Of a stretch of 64,000 nucleotides of DNA, positions 7,024-15,499 are shown in pieces (positions within the stretch are counted from its first letter, which is position 1; every line of letters begins with the position of its first letter). A model generated the notes under the pieces. That model saw nothing but the letters and a program-made list of their open reading frames with translations, was not told the DNA's origin and searched no databases. This DNA is from Fabrea salina (lineage: Eukaryota > Ciliophora > Heterotrichea > Heterotrichida > Fabreidae). The stretch spans positions 124,001 through 188,000 of the forward strand of contig JALIHJ010000017.1 of the NCBI GenBank assembly GCA_022984795.1. The letters are read 5' to 3'. The position numbers and the translations under genes were made by a program.

Positions 7024-9303
7024 ATGGCCTCTTACTCTTTTACTTCAGAACCCCGTGTGGTTTCTCAGCGCAGCCAAAACTACAATACTGAAGACAGAAT
7101 GAACATGAACCTAATGTACGATAAACGAGTCTTCCGCGGCCATGTCCACAACGCCCATAACATCCGCCAGGTTTTAAGTCCTCAAGAACAAGAAGAACTC
7201 AACATCCAGAAAGAAAAAGAAAGGCGCCAGAACGAAATGATGAGCGCCCAACTAGAAGCTTTCAAAAAAAGCAAAGTCAAACAAACTCCCTACGACATTC
7301 GCCCTGCGCCCGCTTCAAGGATTGAAGTGGACCTTAACTACTTCCTCACAGACCAAAACGACTACCGACCCAGCGAAACAACCACTGACACGCAGACAGA
7401 CGAGTTCTTGCCCAAGCCTCCTTCGCCTAAGTACGTGCCTAAAAAAACTGGAATGGACGCAACTACCCAAATATGGGATGGGGACTTGTTTGTGTTCGAC
7501 GAAGAAGTCCAGCCTATTCTGAACGTGCTTACTTTTAAAACTCTAGAGCAGTCACTGTTAGAAGTCGAAGAAGAAGCTGAGTTTGAAGCTATGCAGAACT
7601 ACAAAAGCGAGTACAACTTTAGAAAGCAAAAAGAAAAACACGATTACGAAGAAGAGTTGAAAAGGGAAATTGAACTCATCAAAGAACAAAAAGCCCACTT
7701 GCAAGCTAGGAGGACTCGTTATGTGAAAACTCAAAACTTAGTTTACAAGTTCATGAATTTGAACTTGGCTAAAAACTATACAAGCAAACTCATACCTAAC
7801 ACTCTTGCAAAGCTTAAACAAGAAAACCTCCACCCTGACTACTTCCCCCACTTACTCCACACTCAGTATATGCCTTGGCTTGTCCAAAACGCAGAAAACT
7901 ACTTAGAAACTAAACAACAGTTTGAAGGGTTCAAAGACCAAGTGCTTCAAGAAGTAGTTTCTGACTTAAAGACTTCCAGGACAGAAATTATCTACCAGCA
8001 CAAACAAAAACTCTCCAAACTCAAAAGGAAAATGATTAACTACTCAGACTCCCAACGCTTGATTAGGTTTTTGTACAGCAACCCTAGCTTTTCTGTGAAG
8101 TCCGAATTCACAGCAAGAATCGACACCAAAATCAAAGGCGAAGAATACTCACCTCCAGAAGAAGACATAGCTTTGCTGCAAGACTTAGAAGAACCCATCA
8201 ACGCTGAATCCGAAGACCCTTCACAAAGCTTTTCTCAAGAAGCCAAGCCTAACCCTCCTAAGTTCTTCACTATGATTCTAGAAAACTTCAACAAAGTCAC
8301 CTTTGGAGTAGCTAACCACCCCACCCAAGACACTCCCAGAGACAAAAGGATGTATGCTATCACTGTTGAATTTTACTCTGCTTCTGGAGACCTTTTGGGA
8401 ACTGCAGGCGAAAAAGGAGAGTTTGCTGGTGCAAAGTTCCAAGCAAACTCCAGAGACTTAACACTTCCCACTTCTGAAGACGAAACAATAACACTTAACC
8501 TTTCCAAACTGCCTTCAGAAGTACTCCACATTGTTTTTTACGTGAGAACCAAAACCCCAGGCAACTTTCCCTACGCGCGTTACTTACTCAAAGACTACGA
8601 ATCCTCCCAAACAATCGATACTAAAAAGATTAAAACTGAAGAGTTTCCAGAAGAAAACGAAGCCCCTCTTTACTTGGCTTACAGAATTTCCAAGCAAGAA
8701 AAAGACCCTAGAGGCCTAGCAGTTAGTTTGGGAGACGCAAACACTTCTACTGTGGTGGAGTTCCCTCCTTCATTTGACAACTGGATTCTGGAAGTTTACA
8801 ACTTGCCAGCCAACAAAACTTTGGAACAACTCTCAGAAACAGTCCAGTCCACGATCAAAGAAGGAAAAGAGTACCTTGAAAAGTTCACTCAAGACCTCAT
8901 AGACTACCGCTCTAAAAAAGTTAAAGAAATCCACAAGTACCAAACTGAACTTGAAGAAGCTGAAAAAAGGTCTAAGAAAAAGAAGTCCAAAAAGCGAAAC
9001 ACCAAACCTTCCGTTCCTCCTATGAAAATGCCTGAGTACAAAATTCCAGACCCAGGGTACCCAACTAAGTCTTTTGGACCTTTGTTTATTGATACAAAAG
9101 AGGACTCACTTGAACAAGTCAAAGAAAAAATAAAGGAAGCTGTGGACCCTGAACTCTACTACAGAGTTCTTGAACAAGAAGTCCTTATTAGTGTGCGCAA
9201 TAAAGAACTAACTCAACTCCAGATGCTACTTAAAGGCTCCTCTTTGAAAGACTACACCTTAGCTAAGAAGCTTCCAGCAGAACAACCCCAAGAAACCTCT
9301 TAA
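7024..9303 (+). CDS. RSPH3: Radial spoke protein 3 with extra C-terminal TerD/C2-like domain
   Basis: Axonemal protein of 759 aa that anchors radial spokes to outer doublets. The N-terminus holds the family mark NLMYDKRVFRG (residues about 29-39) and TTDTQTDEFL. The conserved core spans residues about 140-320: TGMDATTQIWDGDLFVFDEEVQPIL, then LTFKTLEQSLLEVEEE, a charged coiled coil with an RRTR turn, and HTQYMPWLVQN. RSP3 dimers scaffold the spoke and bind protein kinase A-like RII domains through amphipathic helices. From about residue 412 to 600 this copy adds a beta-rich domain in which ITLNLSKLPSEVLHIVFYV closely follows the pattern of TerD/C2-like domains, then a lysine-rich coiled coil. 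Such a tail is not part of classical RSP3. It ends 20 bases from the convergent RPA2 gene. Confidence 0.92.
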   Translation: MASYSFTSEPRVVSQRSQNYNTEDRMNMNLMYDKRVFRGHVHNAHNIRQVLSPQEQEELNIQKEKERRQNEMMSAQLEAFKKSKVKQTPYDIRPAPASRIEVDLNYFLTDQNDYRPSETTTDTQTDEFLPKPPSPKYVPKKTGMDATTQIWDGDLFVFDEEVQPILNVLTFKTLEQSLLEVEEEAEFEAMQNYKSEYNFRKQKEKHDYEEELKREIELIKEQKAHLQARRTRYVKTQNLVYKFMNLNLAKNYTSKLIPNTLAKLKQENLHPDYFPHLLHTQYMPWLVQNAENYLETKQQFEGFKDQVLQEVVSDLKTSRTEIIYQHKQKLSKLKRKMINYSDSQRLIRFLYSNPSFSVKSEFTARIDTKIKGEEYSPPEEDIALLQDLEEPINAESEDPSQSFSQEAKPNPPKFFTMILENFNKVTFGVANHPTQDTPRDKRMYAITVEFYSASGDLLGTAGEKGEFAGAKFQANSRDLTLPTSEDETITLNLSKLPSEVLHIVFYVRTKTPGNFPYARYLLKDYESSQTIDTKKIKTEEFPEENEAPLYLAYRISKQEKDPRGLAVSLGDANTSTVVEFPPSFDNWILEVYNLPANKTLEQLSETVQSTIKEGKEYLEKFTQDLIDYRSKKVKEIHKYQTELEEAEKRSKKKKSKKRNTKPSVPPMKMPEYKIPDPGYPTKSFGPLFIDTKEDSLEQVKEKIKEAVDPELYYRVLEQEVLISVRNKELTQLQMLLKGSSLKDYTLAKKLPAEQPQETS

Positions 9304-9323
9304 TGTTTTAAAGTTACTTTAAA

Positions 9324-9968
9324 CTAAGGAAGACAGTAGTGGTCCCAGTCACTTCCTTGAATGAGTTCTCCGTTAATTAGCATTTCTTGCAGTGCGGCTT
9401 CGACGTCTCGTTTGTCTGCAGTGTTATTAATTCCTATCATAATGTTGTCAATGTGGACTCCTGAAGGGTCGTTTACTGCGTTCATTTTTCTGATGCTCTC
9501 TACAATGTCTTTTTCGAGGTTTTTAGCCTCTGTTTTTTTGCTGGAGTTGAGTTTACTGTGGGCCCAAAGCACTTTGGCTCTAAGCATGTCTAATTTGACT
9601 GCGCTTTTTATGTTTTCCATGTTAATGATGACTATACTGGAAGCGTCTGCGAACTTTCTGATGTTTCCTACAATGTGCACGTAGCCTTGGGGCTCGTAGA
9701 CGTACTTCTGCATTATTTGTTCAGCTTTGGTTCCGCTGTAGAGCATAGCTGAAAAGGTTCCTGTGTGGTCTTGGAGCTTAAACTCGTATCTAAGAGCAGT
9801 CTCTGTGAACTCAATCACCCGAGCCACTACTTCTACCATGTCTACTCCCTGTCCTCCGTAATTAAAGTTCTCGCTTTCCCCCCTTACAATTCTGTTTAGC
9901 ATTCCAATTGTACAGGGCATTATTCCTTGGGGCTTCATTGGGCGGTCAAATTTAGGCGGGTTTTCCAT
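9324..9968 (-). CDS. RPA2: Replication protein A 32-kDa subunit
   Basis: Middle subunit of the single-stranded-DNA-binding complex RPA used in replication, repair and recombination. The 214 aa contain the OB fold (VDMVEVVARVIEFTE, DHTGTFSAMLY, YVHIVGNIRKFADASSIVIINMENI) at residues about 50-130. A C-terminal winged helix follows at about 150-214 (VHIDNIMIGI, then DKRDVEAALQEMLINGELIQ) and ends in the usual tyrosine-containing tail. The serine/glycine-rich, phosphorylated N-terminus of animal RPA2 is nearly absent: only about 15 residues precede the motif that contacts the OB fold. The large subunit RPA1 lies in the same window near 50 kb. Seven bases separate this start from the stop of the upstream gene on the same strand. 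Confidence 0.93.
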   Translation of the reverse strand: MENPPKFDRPMKPQGIMPCTIGMLNRIVRGESENFNYGGQGVDMVEVVARVIEFTETALRYEFKLQDHTGTFSAMLYSGTKAEQIMQKYVYEPQGYVHIVGNIRKFADASSIVIINMENIKSAVKLDMLRAKVLWAHSKLNSSKKTEAKNLEKDIVESIRKMNAVNDPSGVHIDNIMIGINNTADKRDVEAALQEMLINGELIQGSDWDHYCLP

Positions 9969-9975
9969 ATTATTA

Positions 9976-11301
9976 TTAAATACAGCTGTCTTGGTGGGTT
10001 ATTTTGGCAACATAGTCCTCAGATAAGTAAATGAACTTTTGGTAAGGAAGAACTTTGTCCCACAAAGCTAGGTGTTTAAATAGTGCTTTGTTGAGTTTTT
10101 TAAGTTCAGGTTTCAAGGAATCCAGGAACTCCTGGTTGTCGTAACCTTGAGTTAAGCTACTCATGATGAGTTTTTCTCTTTCGTGCACAAGTTTTAAAAT
10201 GTCTACAGTCAGTTTCCAGCCCTGCAGTAAGTTTTTGCACTCCTTAACTACTTCAGAGTGGTTCTGGCAACTGTAGAACTCCTTGATCAGCAATTCTTGT
10301 TTTAGTCTTTCTAAGGTGTTTTTAGCCTTTTTCTGGACTTCTGGATTTTGGGTTCTTTTTTTGAGTTTGAGTATTTCTTCTTCGGTGAAGAAGTTAGGGT
10401 CTTTGAGGAAGTTAAAACAAAGTTCTCCTTTGTTCACGTACTTGTCTAGCTCAGAGTTGTGCCAGTCAGGACCTATTGGTTTCTCCGGTCCAGAGAGACT
10501 GCGCACTTTTTGGTAGGCTGAACAAGACTTGGGTCTGTCGATGCTTGGAAAAATAGAGTTGTTTTCGTAAGTTGTATTGGTTTCTTTTTTAATCAGTTTA
10601 ATTCGGTTAGGAGGTTTGTTTTTGGAGTCAACTGTTTTAGTAAGGCGTTTAGGTCTGGACACAAACCCAGCGGAGTTTCTTTTTTTAAACGGGGAAGTAG
10701 AGGACCCGTCTTTGTGGGTAACTGGACTAGACTTTTTCCTTACTTGACTTTTAGTGACTGGAGCCTCTGCTTTTTGCCTTAAGTCTTTTAGCAAGCCAAT
10801 CCAGTTTTCTTTTTTGTGGAAAGGAGGCTTTAAGGGCGACTCTTTGCTTTGGGGTTTACTTCGCACTTCGTCAGCTGAAGTGGACTTTTTGGAACTGTCT
10901 TGGGAACGGTGGGTCGACTTTTTATTGCTCGAAGGAGGTTTGGAGTCTAGGTCTTCAGAACTGTCGTCTTCAATCATAATGCTGCTAGTGCTTTGGACTT
11001 CGAACAGGTCTTTGTCAGTTTTTTGAGGAGGGTTGGACTGCTCTAGTAGCTTTTTAAGGTTTTGAACTTCTTGGGAAAGTTGTTGTATAAGTAGGTCTTT
11101 TCCGTCGTCCAGAGTCTGAGTGCTTACGGAACAGAATGCTTTGCCAGGCAGAATGAAAGAAACATTAGGAGTTTCTTGGAGTCTGAAAGAAGGGGACTCT
11201 CTGTTAACAGACTCAACGTGTGCTAGGTCACCTGTTCTGCAAGTGTACTCAGTTGAAGAAAAAGACTCTTCTATCTCCTGTATTGAATTTTCACTGTCCA
11301 T
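9976..11301 (-). CDS. Unknown charged protein, low-complexity N-terminus and helical C-terminus
   Basis: A 441-aa protein with no family that could be named. Residues 1-110 are acidic and serine-rich with a predicted short coiled coil (LLIQQLSQEVQNLKKLLEQS). Residues 110-260 are basic and low in complexity (many K, S, P), typical of a disordered or microtubule-binding linker. Residues about 290-441 form an ordered helical region (FLKDPNFFTEEEILKLKKR, then ERLKQELLIKEFY and LALWDKVLPYQKFIYLSEDYVAKI). The layout resembles cytoskeletal or basal-body proteins, but that is inference only. Start ATG lies 44 bases from the divergent FAM135-like gene. Confidence 0.7.
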   Translation of the reverse strand: MDSENSIQEIEESFSSTEYTCRTGDLAHVESVNRESPSFRLQETPNVSFILPGKAFCSVSTQTLDDGKDLLIQQLSQEVQNLKKLLEQSNPPQKTDKDLFEVQSTSSIMIEDDSSEDLDSKPPSSNKKSTHRSQDSSKKSTSADEVRSKPQSKESPLKPPFHKKENWIGLLKDLRQKAEAPVTKSQVRKKSSPVTHKDGSSTSPFKKRNSAGFVSRPKRLTKTVDSKNKPPNRIKLIKKETNTTYENNSIFPSIDRPKSCSAYQKVRSLSGPEKPIGPDWHNSELDKYVNKGELCFNFLKDPNFFTEEEILKLKKRTQNPEVQKKAKNTLERLKQELLIKEFYSCQNHSEVVKECKNLLQGWKLTVDILKLVHEREKLIMSSLTQGYDNQEFLDSLKPELKKLNKALFKHLALWDKVLPYQKFIYLSEDYVAKITHQDSCI

Positions 11302-11345
11302 TTAGTTAATTACTTAACTGATTCTTAACTTAGATCAATATTTAA
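11302..11345. promoter_or_regulatory. 44-base divergent spacer before the FAM135-like gene
   Basis: AT-rich spacer with AACTGATTCTTAACTT and ending in ATCAATATTTAA directly before the plus-strand ATG. An AATATTTA-type string next to the start codon recurs at several genes here, such as HYDIN, RPA1 and the PA14 protein. Confidence 0.35.
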
Positions 11346-13424
11346 ATGTCTCTCCGAGCAATATTTGACATAGTGATCCACCTAGACAGTTTCCGGAACA
11401 TAGACTTGTTCCAACAAGGCATCTACTACCTTAACTTCCAGGTCTACCACCAACAAGGCGAACAAGTATTTTACGCAGCTCCTTACAACATACTGTGCAA
11501 AGAGCCCACAAATTCCAAAGACGTTCACTTAATCAGCCCTGCTCAGCCCGAAGAGTTAGGCTTTTCTTCAAGGTCTTTTTTGATTAAATACTGCGACGAA
11601 GAAATAGACATCAACGAGATTGGAGTGTTCCGGTGCGAAGTTGAATTAAGCCAAGATTTTGAAATCATTCCTATCACTGTAGAGGTTAACTTGATGTTCC
11701 ACGACTTCGTCGGAAGGATTGACCAAACTACTTTAGACAACTTCAGAAACTCCCCTCCTGGGTTTGTGTGTGCAAGTTCAACCCAAGTCCACCTTTGGAA
11801 CATTATGGAAGGAATCAACCAGTTCTGGCCGATTAACTTTGACGAGCTCCACACTTGTTTAGTGAACACTAGTTTCCACGGAGTCTTGATTGACTTTAGG
11901 TTCAGACCTAAGCCGCAGTTAAGTTTCGGACAAGAACAACTCCAAAGCTTAAAGCACACTTCTAAACCCCAGGAGTTAGACATATCAGAGTGCCTGGCAG
12001 AGTACTTGTTCCACCAAAAAAAAGAAGCTTCTACCCAAGAAATTGATTCGGTTTACAACTCCTACATCAAAAGAATGCTATTCATTCACAAAAAAAACAA
12101 ACAACTGATGGAGACTTGGACTCAAAAGTGCCCTAAAGTGCCTGGGTCTCCTAATGAAAAAACAAGTTTGCTTAGTGATAAGGTTGAAATTAGGGACACT
12201 AAAGTAGTTGCTGAGTTGATTCTGCAAGAAATCCAAGAAGTAGCTGTTTTGATGCACAAGTTCGTGGCAACTTTCATAGACTTCATTTACAACTCACACA
12301 AAATAGTGAATGCTCACTTGCAAGCAGAGTTTAACGAAACACTCAAAGACAAACTAGGAGAAAGTATATTCAGAGACGTTAAGTCTGTTAAAGAGTTCGC
12401 ACTGACTTCTGACAGCGAAATAGGCAACAGGCACAGAGTTGTTTCTAGAACTGTAAGGAAAAACCCTTACTACAAAAACATAACCCCCATGCCTGCCATG
12501 CAAGTAAACTACTTCCCTGAACGCAAGGAGCATCCGATTTTGTTCCACGACGTAGTGACCAAGAACTCTGATACTAGTTTGTCTCTGACTTGGGACCCTA
12601 AGTGTTTCAGTTACATACAAAACAACACTGGAGGAAAGCACCTGTACGTTCTAGTCCACGGTTTCCAAGGAAACGCTTTTGACATGCGGATGATGCGCAA
12701 CTCGATTCTGATGCTCAAGCCTAACGCTTTGATTCTATGCTCACACATGAACGAAGGGGAAACTGACGGAGACATCAGAGAAATGGGAATAACACTTTCC
12801 CAAGAGGTAACTAACTACATCCTGGACTTTTGTCCTAGAGACCTAAAAAAGATTTCTTTCATAGGGCATTCTTTAGGAGGCCTTATAATTAGAGCTGCAC
12901 TTCCTCACTTAGTGCAGTACTCAGACAAGATGCACACTTTCATGACTTTTAGTTCTCCACACTTAGGCTACATGTACAACTCTTCTAAGTTAGTAGACGC
13001 TGGAATGTGGTTCTTGAAGAAGTGGAAAAAAGTAAAGTCACTCAAACAACTCACGATGGCTGACAGTTCTGTGCTTGAGGAAACCTTTTTGTACCAGTTG
13101 AGTTCGTATCCAGGTTTGGAGTTCTTTAAGTACGTTGCTTTAGTGAGTTCTATGCAAGACAACTACTCACCTTTTGAGTCTTCAAGAATAGAAGTAGGAC
13201 CTAAAGCGTCAACTGACCCCAACAAAGGAAGACTGTACATAAAGATGGCTACTAACATCCTTTCAAGTCTTGCAGTTAATAAACTTTACAGACTGGATGT
13301 TAATTTTAAGATCCAAAAAAAGAACTTCGATAACTGGATAGGAAGAGCTGCGCACATAAAGATGCTTGAATGCGAAACTACTATGAAAATGATAATGTAC
13401 GCCTGTCCTGAGTTAATTGAGTAA
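11346..13424 (+). CDS. FAM135-like alpha/beta-hydrolase
   Basis: A 692-aa protein with the two-part build of FAM135A/B. The N-terminus (residues 1-190) is beta-rich and begins IVIHLDSFRNIDLFQQGIYYLNFQVY, as in the conserved N-terminal domain of that family. The C-terminal lipase-type hydrolase (residues about 430-690) starts LYVLVHGFQGNAFDMR, has the nucleophile elbow GHSLGG with the serine near residue 508, then FSSPHLGYMY and DNYSPFESSRIEV, which carries the late conserved acid. FAM135 proteins belong to the DUF676 putative serine esterases; substrate is unknown, with links to membrane traffic reported for FAM135B relatives only weakly. The catalytic serine, aspartate and histidine candidates all appear to be present. 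Five bases from the convergent next gene. Confidence 0.85.
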   Translation: MSLRAIFDIVIHLDSFRNIDLFQQGIYYLNFQVYHQQGEQVFYAAPYNILCKEPTNSKDVHLISPAQPEELGFSSRSFLIKYCDEEIDINEIGVFRCEVELSQDFEIIPITVEVNLMFHDFVGRIDQTTLDNFRNSPPGFVCASSTQVHLWNIMEGINQFWPINFDELHTCLVNTSFHGVLIDFRFRPKPQLSFGQEQLQSLKHTSKPQELDISECLAEYLFHQKKEASTQEIDSVYNSYIKRMLFIHKKNKQLMETWTQKCPKVPGSPNEKTSLLSDKVEIRDTKVVAELILQEIQEVAVLMHKFVATFIDFIYNSHKIVNAHLQAEFNETLKDKLGESIFRDVKSVKEFALTSDSEIGNRHRVVSRTVRKNPYYKNITPMPAMQVNYFPERKEHPILFHDVVTKNSDTSLSLTWDPKCFSYIQNNTGGKHLYVLVHGFQGNAFDMRMMRNSILMLKPNALILCSHMNEGETDGDIREMGITLSQEVTNYILDFCPRDLKKISFIGHSLGGLIIRAALPHLVQYSDKMHTFMTFSSPHLGYMYNSSKLVDAGMWFLKKWKKVKSLKQLTMADSSVLEETFLYQLSSYPGLEFFKYVALVSSMQDNYSPFESSRIEVGPKASTDPNKGRLYIKMATNILSSLAVNKLYRLDVNFKIQKKNFDNWIGRAAHIKMLECETTMKMIMYACPELIE

Positions 13425-13429
13425 TTTAA

Positions 13430-13978
13430 TTAGAGGTAGTCTTCTGAACTACTTGAATAGAATGACAGTCTTAAGTTTTGCTGAATGCCTACGTTGGCCT
13501 TTTTAGTCAGAACTGTTTTGCGTTTGTTGAAAGGCTCAGGCTTAGACAGGCTGGAAGCTTCATTTTTGTAAGGTTTTTTGTACATACACTTTTTGTTTCC
13601 AGAAATAGACACGTTCGTGGAAGGCGAAACAATTGACTTTGCTACTTCTGATAAGTAAAGGTTGTAGTGGTTCTTTTTGGGAGAGTCAACTGAGCGGTTC
13701 AGGGTGAGGTTGAGCTTTTTGTCTTCCAAAAAGTTTTCTGGAAACATAGAGTAACCATGGTTTTTGGGGAATTTGTTGGAGTAAAGTCTGGAGAGCTTGA
13801 ATTTGTAGTTAGGGTGCTCAAAAATGAACTTAGGAGTGTTAGATGTAAAAGCATCCTTTCTTTCTACAGAGAGTTTATTGCGGTGGTTTTTTGGGGTTCT
13901 TTTTTTATAAGCATTGACTTTAGGGGACTTGTTTGCTTTCTTAACGTGAGGAAGGAAGTAATTTTTCCCCGAACTCAT
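13430..13978 (-). CDS. Small basic protein, unknown
   Basis: A 182-aa protein very rich in lysine, asparagine and serine (for example KKRTPKNHRNKLSVERK, SLSKPEPFNKRKTVL), with few hydrophobic stretches and a C-terminal acidic-serine tail (SFYSSSSEDYL). It looks disordered and could bind nucleic acid or microtubules. No family was recognised. It is accepted as a gene because it starts with ATG, fills the gap between two genes exactly with a 5-base convergent spacing, and no better frame exists there. Confidence 0.5.
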   Translation of the reverse strand: MSSGKNYFLPHVKKANKSPKVNAYKKRTPKNHRNKLSVERKDAFTSNTPKFIFEHPNYKFKLSRLYSNKFPKNHGYSMFPENFLEDKKLNLTLNRSVDSPKKNHYNLYLSEVAKSIVSPSTNVSISGNKKCMYKKPYKNEASSLSKPEPFNKRKTVLTKKANVGIQQNLRLSFYSSSSEDYL

Positions 13979-14086
13979 TTTTATGCTAATTCAAACTGAA
14001 TCGAGTGTTCCAAAATGCTTAATGGAGCCCTAGTACCCTAGTTGTTGGAGTAAGCATTAGTTTCATCGTAACATTTAAGCGGTATA
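13979..14086. promoter_or_regulatory. 108-base divergent region before the RING/LRR gene
   Basis: Space between opposite start codons. It has the imperfect near-repeat CCCTAGTACCCTAG at about 14028-14041 and a TATA-like GGTATA directly before the plus-strand ATG. AATGCTTAATGG and AAGCATTAG near 14013 and 14052 form a loose inverted pair. Nothing firmer can be said. Confidence 0.3.
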
Positions 14087-15487
14087 ATGGATCTGGAAGA
14101 ACTCTGTTGTAACATATGCCAGGAAACCTTTGGGAACAAAAGAGAACCAAGAATGCTGCCGTGTGGTCATACTTACTGCTACGCGTGCTTAAGTGACCTT
14201 TTGTCCAGAGGGCCTTTGACCTGTCCTGAAGACAGATCTTCTATCAATGTCTCCACTGCAGATGAACTGCCTAAAAACTTTGCGCTTATGAAACTAATGG
14301 GCAAAACTCACCCTGAACCTGACTCTTCAGTGTGTTCTACTCACAAAAAGGCTTTGGAGTACGTGTGTATGGAAGACCAAGTTAAAGTGTGTGCGAAGTG
14401 CGCTCTTTTCGGAGGCCACAAAGGACATGACATCCGGCCTATAGAAGACATAATGAGCGAGATTGCTATGAAAGCTGATTGCCTCATAGACATGCTTCAG
14501 ATCATTGAAATCAGCCAGGACAACGTAATGGATGAAACTGTAAAAGTCAGACTGGACAAACTGTACGAAAAGTACAGAGCTAGAAAGCAAACCCTTGAAA
14601 GCGAACTCCGAGAAGGCTTTGCCAAACTAAAAGCAAAGATTTCCCAAGTAGAAAAAGAAACCCTGATTTCTTTGCAGAAGAACTTCGATTACATCGAAGG
14701 CAACATTGTGAACGTAAGGGACATTCCTAAACTCATTGACTCACAAGCTACTATGTGGAAAGAAAAAGTCCGCAAAAAACTCGATAAAGTAGCTAAACAA
14801 ACAGAGGACCCTAACTACTTTACTTTGGACATTTTGGACACTGCAAACGGAGACTTGTTCCAACTAGGGGAAAAACTCCTAATTGACTTAGAAGCTCTCA
14901 AAGACTTGCAAATAGGACCTTTGGAAAACTTAGTGGAGTCTTTAGGTGTGAGTTTTAACGAAGAGTCTCTTTACGAAGCCTGCAAAATAAACACGCTTCC
15001 CAAAATCACCCAACTAACCCAAGTAGAAGAGATCAGGTCTTCAATTACCCCTGAAGAGTCTCAAGAAACCCCAGACAAACCCCAGTTCAACGAAGAAGTC
15101 TTCAACCAAGCTTTAGACGTGCTGAAGTTCCACACTACTGACGTAGCTGATTTCTCAGGTGCTGGTGACTTAACTGAACACGCCAAAAAAATAGCTCCTT
15201 ACCTAGTAGGCAACTCTTACCTTAAGTCTTTGAAGCTTGTTAAAAACAACCTGACTGACCAAGATGCTTGTGAAATCTTTAAAGCCCTGCAAGAAAACTC
15301 TACTTTGCAGTCTCTGCACATGTCACAAAACACCTTAGGCACTGAAGCTTTGGACGAACTTATAGAGATGCTCAACATTAATACAACTCTAAGAGACGTT
15401 TACCTCACAGGCAACCCCAAGATTCCTTACGAATACAAGACTAAGTTCGCAAGCATGTCAAATAAATTTAGAAAAATTCATACTTAA
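14087..15487 (+). CDS. RING / B-box / coiled-coil / LRR protein (TRIM-like E3 ligase candidate)
   Basis: A 466-aa protein with a TRIM-style front: RING finger at residues 8-49 (C8, C11, C26, H28, C31, C34, C46, with D49 in place of the eighth cysteine, as in some active RINGs) and a B-box2 at about 85-120 (CSTHKKALEYVC, CAKC, GGHKGHD). A helical coiled coil runs to about residue 290. Instead of a SPRY or NHL domain, the C-terminus has about three ribonuclease-inhibitor-type leucine-rich repeats (LKSLKLVKNNLTDQDA, LQSLHMSQNTLGTEA, LRDVYLTGNPKIP). The likely role is ubiquitin transfer, with the LRRs choosing the partner. Function beyond that is unknown. Twelve bases from the convergent HYDIN stop codon. 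Confidence 0.85.
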   Translation: MDLEELCCNICQETFGNKREPRMLPCGHTYCYACLSDLLSRGPLTCPEDRSSINVSTADELPKNFALMKLMGKTHPEPDSSVCSTHKKALEYVCMEDQVKVCAKCALFGGHKGHDIRPIEDIMSEIAMKADCLIDMLQIIEISQDNVMDETVKVRLDKLYEKYRARKQTLESELREGFAKLKAKISQVEKETLISLQKNFDYIEGNIVNVRDIPKLIDSQATMWKEKVRKKLDKVAKQTEDPNYFTLDILDTANGDLFQLGEKLLIDLEALKDLQIGPLENLVESLGVSFNEESLYEACKINTLPKITQLTQVEEIRSSITPEESQETPDKPQFNEEVFNQALDVLKFHTTDVADFSGAGDLTEHAKKIAPYLVGNSYLKSLKLVKNNLTDQDACEIFKALQENSTLQSLHMSQNTLGTEALDELIEMLNINTTLRDVYLTGNPKIPYEYKTKFASMSNKFRKIHT

Positions 15488-15499
15488 TCATAGTTAAAG

